A stretch of 11,899 nt of DNA from Pseudomonadota bacterium (GTDB taxonomy: Bacteria; Pseudomonadota; Alphaproteobacteria; Rhizobiales; Hyphomicrobiaceae), in assembly GCA_023426855.1 (NCBI GenBank), contig JAEZBU010000427.1, positions 1-11,899 of the forward strand, given 5' to 3'. Made by a program: the position numbers and the translations under genes. Every line of letters starts with the position of its first letter. Positions within the stretch are counted from its first letter, which is position 1. The notes below the pieces were generated by a model, which saw nothing but the letters and a program-made list of their open reading frames with translations, did not search any database and was not told the DNA's origin. This document shows, piece after piece, positions 7,298-11,899 of the stretch.

Positions 7298-7341
7298 CCG
7301 ATGGAAGGTTGAGAACCTATGTCGCTTGATTCTAGGTGATC

Positions 7342-9336
7342 TCAGCGGCCGGAGGAGGGCCGCTGCATCAGCCGGTCACGCAACGAGCGCAGGGCATCGG
7401 ATGCCTGCTGATTGGCCTCGTTGATCGGCGGCGGGACACCGCGCACCGTCGTCTGCGGCGGGCGCTGTACTGGCGGAGGTGTGTCCGGCCGGCCAGTTCC
7501 GTCCAACCGCCGGGTCAGGCGATTTGGCTGATGTCCGACGGGATAACCTCCATGGATCGCTGGCGTGTCCGCAGACGCGAGACCTGCGTGTCCGGCCGGA
7601 TGAGCTTCACCCGCATGCGGCATCGCAAGCGTCTCCGCCAGCATCGCCATGTTCTGGTTGGCATCGCCGCCACCTGCTCCGGACGCGCGCCAGCGTTCCA
7701 CGATATGGTCGAGGAAGCCTTCGTCGCCGACCGACTTCTGCCACTTCTCGCTGAAGCGGGCGGTCGAACTGCGCGGCAGGGCGTTCGGCGGCAGTTCGTC
7801 GAACTTCATGCGTACCGGCAGGGCGACGCCGTCGCCGAACGCGATGGCTTCCCTCTGGCCGAGAGCTGGCAGGAACTCCAGCAGGCCGGAGCCAGTGTCG
7901 GAAACTGCCGACTGCACGATTTGCTGGTCGCGGTCATTCGACATGCGCAACGCAAAAACGGTGTTGCACTGGGATAGAATGGTGGGGTCGATTTCGGCGG
8001 GGCGCTGCGTGACGATGCACAGCGAGGCGCCGTACTTGCGGCCTTCCTTGGCGATTTTGGCGATCGCGCGCTTGCACGGCTCGAAGCCGAGGCTCGGGTT
8101 GGCCGGCACGTAGCGATGGGCTTCCTCGCACACCAGGGTCACTGGAACCTGACCCTCGCTCCACAGCACGAAGTCGAAGGTCATACGGCACAGCACGGAC
8201 ACGACGACGTTGACGATCTCGGTCGGCAGGCCGGTCAGTTCGAGAATGGTGATCGGCTTGTTGTTGACCGGAACGCGGAAGATCTGGCCGAGGATCTGCG
8301 CCATGCCGTCATAGACGGTCAGCGAGCCGAACATGAACGCGTAGCGCGCATCCTGACTGATGATGTCGATGCGGCTTTTGATCTGGCGGTAGGGGTGCAG
8401 ATCGCGCTTGTTTTCGAGCTTGCCCATCCGCTCGTCGATGAGCGCGGTGAGGTCGGAAATGCGGTACGGTACGGGCGTGTCGACCGTGAAGCGGCCAGGA
8501 TCGAGCGCGCCGCGGCGCAGCGCCTGGTTCTCCTTGGCGCGGCCCATGGCGTAACGACTTTTCGCAATCGGAATGAGTTCCTGGAGGATCTCCACTTCCG
8601 CCTTGCGGCCTTGCGTATCGCCGATCAGAACCTCGACGGCTTCCTCGAACGTCAGCAGCCAGAACGGAAGCTGCATGTTGCGCGGCGAGAGCACCTCCGC
8701 CCACTCGGTGAAGGCCGTGGCATATTCGTTGTGCGGATCGAGAAGGACGATATGGGCGGCGGGGTTTTCCTGCAGGATCGAGCGCAGGATCAGCGCTGTC
8801 GTACAGGATTTGCCGGTGCCCGTGGTGCCGAGGATGGCGAAGTGCTTGCCGAGCAGATCGTCAACCTTGATCATGGCCGAGATGCCGGAATCCTGACGTA
8901 GCGAGCCGACCCGCACGCTGCCTTTGCTGTCGCCGCAGAAGGCCATTTCCAGTTCGGCTTTCGACGCAACGCGCACGCGGTCGCCGAGTGAGGGATAGAT
9001 GGTGACGCCGCGGTTGAATGAGCCGGCGCGGCCGTTGGCATTCTTCCAGAGCTCGCCGACGAGCCCCAGCTCCGCGATCCACAGCTCGCTCTCGCCTTCG
9101 CGCTGCGCCGGTACGGGAACGCTGAGTGCGGATACGATGGCCAGAACCGCCGTATTCACCTGTTCGATGACCAGTAATGTGCCCATTTCGGGCCGGTGCT
9201 CAGGGCCGCGCATGCGCAGATCGTGCGCTGCGTCGAGAAGGACGACAGCTTTCGATCCGGTCACGGACACGATCCGTCCGATCGACGGATCCGTCGTCCA
9301 GTTATCCTGGCTGAGACCTGACGCGGCCAGCTGCAT
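7342..9336 (-). CDS. HerA/DUF87-type ATPase (HAS-barrel, FtsK-HerA superfamily)
   Basis: A 664-aa P-loop ATPase of the HerA-FtsK superfamily. The N-terminus shows the HAS-barrel pattern beginning IGRIVSVTGSKAVVLL (19-34). The Walker A is GTTGTGKS (170-177), the Walker B-like motif is VCEEAHRYV (402-410), and a sensor/arginine stretch is VTQRPAEIDPTILSQCNT (442-459). Relatives form hexameric rings that translocate DNA or act on protein-DNA complexes; the specific role of this bacterial subfamily is not known to me. The last 100 residues (about 560-664) are low-complexity, rich in Pro, Gly, Ala and His, and probably disordered. The start is fixed by AGGAGG five bases upstream. It follows the histidine kinase gene by 17 bp on the same strand, so both are likely cotranscribed. 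No NurA nuclease, Sir2 or other known HerA partner is present, so a repair or defence role is not supported here. Confidence 0.88.
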   Translation of the reverse strand: MQLAASGLSQDNWTTDPSIGRIVSVTGSKAVVLLDAAHDLRMRGPEHRPEMGTLLVIEQVNTAVLAIVSALSVPVPAQREGESELWIAELGLVGELWKNANGRAGSFNRGVTIYPSLGDRVRVASKAELEMAFCGDSKGSVRVGSLRQDSGISAMIKVDDLLGKHFAILGTTGTGKSCTTALILRSILQENPAAHIVLLDPHNEYATAFTEWAEVLSPRNMQLPFWLLTFEEAVEVLIGDTQGRKAEVEILQELIPIAKSRYAMGRAKENQALRRGALDPGRFTVDTPVPYRISDLTALIDERMGKLENKRDLHPYRQIKSRIDIISQDARYAFMFGSLTVYDGMAQILGQIFRVPVNNKPITILELTGLPTEIVNVVVSVLCRMTFDFVLWSEGQVPVTLVCEEAHRYVPANPSLGFEPCKRAIAKIAKEGRKYGASLCIVTQRPAEIDPTILSQCNTVFALRMSNDRDQQIVQSAVSDTGSGLLEFLPALGQREAIAFGDGVALPVRMKFDELPPNALPRSSTARFSEKWQKSVGDEGFLDHIVERWRASGAGGGDANQNMAMLAETLAMPHAGEAHPAGHAGLASADTPAIHGGYPVGHQPNRLTRRLDGTGRPDTPPPVQRPPQTTVRGVPPPINEANQQASDALRSLRDRLMQRPSSGR

Positions 9337-9341
9337 CTCCC

Positions 9342-9347
9342 CCTCCT
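9342..9347 (-). promoter_or_regulatory. perfect Shine-Dalgarno of the HerA-like gene
   Basis: AGGAGG on the minus strand stands five bases before the ATG at 9336, between the kinase stop (9354-9356) and the ATPase start. It predicts strong independent initiation of the second gene of the pair. Confidence 0.65.
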
Positions 9348-9353
9348 GGCGCT

Positions 9354-10232
9354 CTAGATACCCGTTGCACGAACGGTGTCACGACCCTGCGTCATCGACA
9401 TCTGATGTCCCCCAGGCAGGATCACGGCAACTTCGGTACCCTTGGATTTCATGCTGCGAATTTCCAACCGACCGCCGTGCAACTCTACGAGTGCCTTCGC
9501 GATAGGCAGGCCCAGGCCAGCACCTTCGCGCCAGCGCGAGCGGGTTCCATCGACCTGGCCGAACGGCATCAGTGCGACGTCGATCTCTTCCTCGCTCATG
9601 CCGACGCCGGTATCGCGGACGACCAGAACGGCACCGCCGCCATTCATGCGCATCGCCTCAACCGAAACGATCCCGCCTTCGCGGTTGAACTTGACGGCGT
9701 TGCTGACGAGGATATCGGCGATCTGGTTCAGCTTCTTGGGATCGCCGCGCACCGGCTGCATGGCAGCATCGATGCGGTATTCGATCTGGATACCGGCTTC
9801 GTCCGCGGCAGAACGGAAGCGCCCAACAGCGCTATCGACGATTTCACCGAGGCTGATGTCGTGGGAATCCAGGGCGAATTTGCCGCTCTGGATCTTCGAC
9901 ATGTCGAGAATGTCATTGATGACCGACAGCAAATGACCGGCGGCATCATGGATGAGCGTGGCGTACTCGATGATATCCTGGTCCTGCAGACGGCGGCTTT
10001 GGTGCTCGCGCAGGAGTTTGGAGAACCCGATCACCGTATTAAGCGGTGTACGCAGCTCGTGACTCATATTTGAAATAAATTCTGACTTGACCTTGCTGGC
10101 GAGCTCGGTCTCGATGCGGGCCGAATGCTCAGCCACGCGCGCGCGGTGCCGCAGAATGGCATCGCCGAGCATGAGCGAGTACTCGCTCATTAACGAATTT
10201 GTTTTGTTCGTCCCGAGTGCGCCACTTAACAT
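9354..10232 (-). CDS. soluble sensor-less histidine kinase (HisKA-HATPase)
   Basis: A 292-aa two-component histidine kinase. A short helical, charged region (about 24-50) leads into the HisKA dimerisation domain with phospho-acceptor His58 in SNMSHELRTP; the HExxT pattern after it is also linked to phosphatase activity. The HATPase domain has the N box (Asn178 in ILVSNAVKFN), the G1 box DTGVGM (207-212), an FGQVDG stretch (224-229) and the G2 box GAGLGLPIAK (237-246). There is no membrane segment, PAS, GAF or receiver domain, so it is cytoplasmic and its input must come from partner proteins or the N-terminal helix. The HisKA sequence style resembles PleC/DivJ-type kinases, but this is impression only. 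The start is uncertain: neither the ATG at 10232 nor the in-frame ATG at 10190 (residue 15) has a clear ribosome binding site. No response regulator gene is adjacent. It precedes the HerA-like gene in a probable operon. Confidence 0.9.
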   Translation of the reverse strand: MLSGALGTNKTNSLMSEYSLMLGDAILRHRARVAEHSARIETELASKVKSEFISNMSHELRTPLNTVIGFSKLLREHQSRRLQDQDIIEYATLIHDAAGHLLSVINDILDMSKIQSGKFALDSHDISLGEIVDSAVGRFRSAADEAGIQIEYRIDAAMQPVRGDPKKLNQIADILVSNAVKFNREGGIVSVEAMRMNGGGAVLVVRDTGVGMSEEEIDVALMPFGQVDGTRSRWREGAGLGLPIAKALVELHGGRLEIRSMKSKGTEVAVILPGGHQMSMTQGRDTVRATGI

Positions 10233-10347
10233 GAAACAGCCAGAATTGTTTACGCCGCGCCTGCCTGAACGCTAGCAGGAGAGCAGCTAAGCTGAGGTTA
10301 ATCTCAGAACTGATAAATGTGGTGATGCTGCTAACGCGTGAACTACC
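10233..10347 (+). promoter_or_regulatory. divergent intergenic region between the kinase and the LysE-type exporter
   Basis: This 115-bp region must hold the promoters of both flanking genes. It contains two nested inverted repeats: CAGCT-A-AGCTG at 10284-10294 and CTGAG-GTTAAT-CTCAG at 10292-10307. An AT-rich TGATAAAT at 10311-10318 could be a -10 box for the exporter gene, but no convincing -35 is seen. The palindromes are plausible operator sites; no known regulator can be named from them. Confidence 0.35.
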
Positions 10348-10989
10348 ATGTCATTTGTGCCGGAATTCGGAACTCTCGTAGCCTACACAATCGCTTGCGC
10401 CATCCTGTTCCTGACGCCGGGACCGGATATGAGCCTGTGTCTGGCCAAAACCATCGCGGGCGGTCGGCGTACAGGCATAGCAGCCATGCTCGGATCGAAC
10501 ATGGGCTGTCTGGTCCATACGCTTCTGGCCGCAATCGGCCTTTCCGCGCTGCTGGCGGCATCGACAACGGCCTTCATGGCCGTAAAGATTATTGGTGCGC
10601 TTTATCTTTTATGGCTGGCTATTGACGCTTTGCGCTCTGGCTCAGCGCTGAATGTTTCAGTTCAGGGGGCCAGACCGCAGTCCTTTTGGAAAACGTTCAT
10701 GGTTGGGCTTGGGGTGAACCTGACCAACCCGAAGGTGGTGCTGTTTTTCGTGACCTTCCTGCCGCAATTCGTGCGTGCGGGCGATCCGGATGCGGCGGGC
10801 AAGCTGGTATTTCTCGGCGCCTATTACGTTCTGTTTACTTTGCCGTTCGGCTTCCTGATCGTGCTCGGTGCCGAGAGCCTCGTGGGCTATCTCCGGGGCC
10901 GCAAACGCATCCTGCGCGCCATCGACTGGACCTTCGCTGGCGTTTTCGGCTTCTTCGCCGTGCACATTCTCACCACTCAGAGCCGTTGA
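10348..10989 (+). CDS. LysE/RhtB family amino-acid exporter
   Basis: A 213-aa inner-membrane protein of the LysE/RhtB translocator family, which exports amino acids or derivatives such as lysine, threonine or homoserine lactone. The family motif FLTPGPDM (21-28) follows the first hydrophobic segment, and the NPKVVLFFVTFLPQFV motif (127-142) marks the middle. About six hydrophobic segments are seen (near 8-24, 44-66, 68-92, 115-140, 150-172, 190-207). Length is typical (about 205-215 aa). The substrate cannot be told from sequence. The ATG at 10348 has no clear Shine-Dalgarno. It is divergent from the kinase gene and lies 106 bp before pcaH in the same direction. A functional link with protocatechuate breakdown is not evident. 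Confidence 0.9.
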   Translation: MSFVPEFGTLVAYTIACAILFLTPGPDMSLCLAKTIAGGRRTGIAAMLGSNMGCLVHTLLAAIGLSALLAASTTAFMAVKIIGALYLLWLAIDALRSGSALNVSVQGARPQSFWKTFMVGLGVNLTNPKVVLFFVTFLPQFVRAGDPDAAGKLVFLGAYYVLFTLPFGFLIVLGAESLVGYLRGRKRILRAIDWTFAGVFGFFAVHILTTQSR

Positions 10990-11004
10990 CGCTCGGCTAT
11001 GGGC

Positions 11005-11023
11005 GCATGCCGCGCCGGCATGC
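11005..11023 (+). promoter_or_regulatory. 8-bp inverted repeat upstream of pcaH, candidate operator
   Basis: GCATGCCG and CGGCATGC form a perfect inverted repeat separated by CGC. It ends directly at the TATGAT box (11024-11029), so a protein bound here would cover the -35/spacer zone. It lies about 73 bases before the pcaH start and 16 bases after the exporter stop. It could equally be a hairpin ending the exporter mRNA, but no T-run follows. The sequence does not match the ATAACC-N4-GGTTAA form I know for PcaQ sites. Confidence 0.4.
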
Positions 11024-11029
11024 TATGAT
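11024..11029 (+). promoter_or_regulatory. candidate -10 box for pcaHG
   Basis: TATGAT matches the -10 consensus at five of six positions and lies 66 bases before the pcaH GTG. There is no good -35 at normal spacing, which would fit a promoter that needs an activator. A TTGACG at 10986-10991, overlapping the exporter stop codon, is too far away (32 bases) to pair with it. Confidence 0.35.
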
Positions 11030-11083
11030 CCGATCGGGCGGACGCTGAAGATCCGCGATTGGATTTGCCGGGCAGAGCAAGCC

Positions 11084-11090
11084 AAGGAGG
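11084..11090 (+). promoter_or_regulatory. ribosome binding site that fixes the pcaH start
   Basis: AAGGAGG stands five bases before the GTG at 11096. It rules out the much longer open frame that begins inside the exporter gene. Confidence 0.75.
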
Positions 11091-11095
11091 GAAAC

Positions 11096-11797
11096 GTGTC
11101 GGCCAGCTTCATGCCGCGCGACTGGGACAGCCAGCCTCGCTATATCGATGCCGGATACAAGTCGACGATCCTGCGCGGGCCGACCAAGCCTCTGATACCG
11201 ATCCACCAATCGCTGTCCGAACTGACCGGACCGGTCTATGGCCACGACAGCGTCGGGCCGACAGACGCTGATCTGACGGTCAACGGACGCCGCAACGGCG
11301 AACCACTTGGTGAACGGATTATTGTCACCGGTCGCGTTCTGGATGAAAACGCCCGGCCGCTGCCAGGGACACTGATCGAGATTTGGCAGGCCAATGCCGC
11401 CGGCCGCTATGTCCACGTCGTCGATCAACACGATGCGCCGCTCGACCCCAATTTCTTCGGTGGCGGTCGTTGCGTCACGGACGGGGAAGGCCGCTACCGC
11501 TACATGACGATCAAGCCCGGTGCGTACCCCTGGGGCAATCACCCCAACGCCTGGCGGCCGAACCATATTCATCTGTCTCTGTTCGGGCCAAGCTTCCTCA
11601 CCCGGCTGGTGACGCAGATGTACTTCCCGGGCGATCCGTTGCTCGAACTCGATCCGATCTACAAAAGCGCGCCGGTTCATACGCGTGAGGCCATGGTCGC
11701 GCGGTTCTCGATCGACGCCACGCAGCCCGGCTATGCGCTCGGCTATGAATTCGACATCGTGCTGCGCGGCCGACACGCGACCCCGATCGAGGATTGA
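11096..11797 (+). CDS. pcaH: protocatechuate 3,4-dioxygenase, beta subunit
   Basis: PcaH with PcaG forms the Fe(III) intradiol dioxygenase that opens protocatechuate to 3-carboxy-cis,cis-muconate, the first committed step of the protocatechuate branch of the beta-ketoadipate pathway. From the GTG at 11096 the protein has 233 aa, the normal size for the subunit. The four iron ligands expected from the Pseudomonas enzyme are present: Tyr105 (AAGRYVH), Tyr144 (KPGAYPW), His157 and His159 (RPNHIH). LIEIWQANAAGRY and the N-terminal PRDWDSQPRY segment are also typical. Initiation at GTG is clear from AAGGAGG five bases upstream; the frame stays open 76 codons further upstream but overlaps the exporter gene and lacks the family pattern. 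It ends 5 bp before pcaG. Control is probably by substrate through a local regulator, judging from the palindrome and TATGAT upstream. Confidence 0.95.
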   Translation: MSASFMPRDWDSQPRYIDAGYKSTILRGPTKPLIPIHQSLSELTGPVYGHDSVGPTDADLTVNGRRNGEPLGERIIVTGRVLDENARPLPGTLIEIWQANAAGRYVHVVDQHDAPLDPNFFGGGRCVTDGEGRYRYMTIKPGAYPWGNHPNAWRPNHIHLSLFGPSFLTRLVTQMYFPGDPLLELDPIYKSAPVHTREAMVARFSIDATQPGYALGYEFDIVLRGRHATPIED

Positions 11798-11802
11798 CCG
11801 GC

Positions 11803-11899
11803 ATGACGCTGAAACAGACGCCTTCGCAAACCGTCGGGCCGTTCTTCGCCTATGGGCTGACGCCGGAGCAGTACGGCTATCCCTTCCGCAGTATCGCCG
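11803..11899 (+). CDS. pcaG: protocatechuate 3,4-dioxygenase, alpha subunit (partial, 5' end)
   Basis: The first 32 codons of PcaG are visible before the window ends. They read MTLKQTPSQTVGPFFAYG and then LTPEQYGYPFR, which is the highly conserved N-terminus of the alpha subunit; the TPSQTVGPFFAYGL segment is typical and the alpha subunit contributes to the shared active site. The ATG at 11803 is 5 bp after the pcaH stop, with GAGG (11789-11792) ten bases upstream inside the end of pcaH, so the two are translationally linked as expected for a 1:1 enzyme. The rest of the gene is outside the window. Confidence 0.93.
   Translation, partial: MTLKQTPSQTVGPFFAYGLTPEQYGYPFRSIA

Noticed and set aside
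8116..8901. 261-codon plus-strand open frame opposite the HerA-like gene
   Set aside because: Its composition (many His, Asp, Gln, Arg) is that of a reverse-complement shadow, and the minus-strand gene has clear Walker motifs and a perfect Shine-Dalgarno.
7342..9336. HerA-like ATPase as part of an anti-phage defence system
   Set aside because: No nuclease, Sir2, DUF4297 or similar partner lies next to it, and its neighbours are housekeeping genes with no sign of a defence island or mobile element.
10868..11095. 76-codon upstream extension of pcaH
   Set aside because: It overlaps the exporter gene in another frame, has no family similarity, and a strong AAGGAGG precedes the GTG at 11096, giving a normal-length PcaH.

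Overview
The window (11,899 bp, GC-rich, densely coding) looks like a conserved chromosomal stretch of an alphaproteobacterium, most likely of the order Hyphomicrobiales. The evidence is the order hflK-hflC-DUF2065-degP, a short Psd of about 237 aa with an FGS processing site adjacent to pssA, and pcaHG carried beside housekeeping genes. The genus cannot be fixed from the sequence alone. No tRNA, rRNA, CRISPR array, insertion sequence, integrase or prophage gene is visible. No stretch longer than 300 bp lacks a gene.

Layout, plus strand, 72-5724. hflK and hflC encode the two SPFH/band-7 membrane proteins that form the complex controlling FtsH. A 61-aa DUF2065 membrane protein follows at once. 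After a gap of about 145 bp comes a DegP/Do-family periplasmic serine protease with a signal peptide, a catalytic triad and two PDZ domains. Together these four genes form a membrane and envelope protein quality-control block. Next are psd (TTG start) and pssA, the two steps CDP-diacylglycerol to phosphatidylserine to phosphatidylethanolamine. A strong stem-loop lies between degP and psd.

Layout, minus strand, 10232-5749. A short soluble histidine kinase with no sensor domain is followed 17 bp downstream by a HerA/DUF87-type ATPase with a perfect Shine-Dalgarno, which suggests one transcription unit. Further downstream, after a 141-bp gap holding a perfect TATAAT box, is a bifunctional mannose-1-phosphate guanylyltransferase/mannose-6-phosphate isomerase. 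It converges on pssA with only 24 bp between the stop codons.

Layout, plus strand, 10348-11899. A LysE/RhtB-family exporter is divergent from the kinase. It is followed by pcaH and the first 32 codons of pcaG, the two subunits of protocatechuate 3,4-dioxygenase (beta-ketoadipate pathway). An 8-bp inverted repeat touching a TATGAT box upstream of pcaH is the best regulatory candidate in the window.

Most genes are well-known families in ordinary condition, with key residues intact. The points most worth a second look are the kinase-HerA pairing, the pcaH promoter palindrome, the stem-loop before psd, and several start codons (GTG/TTG) settled by ribosome-binding sites. I found no convincing new system.
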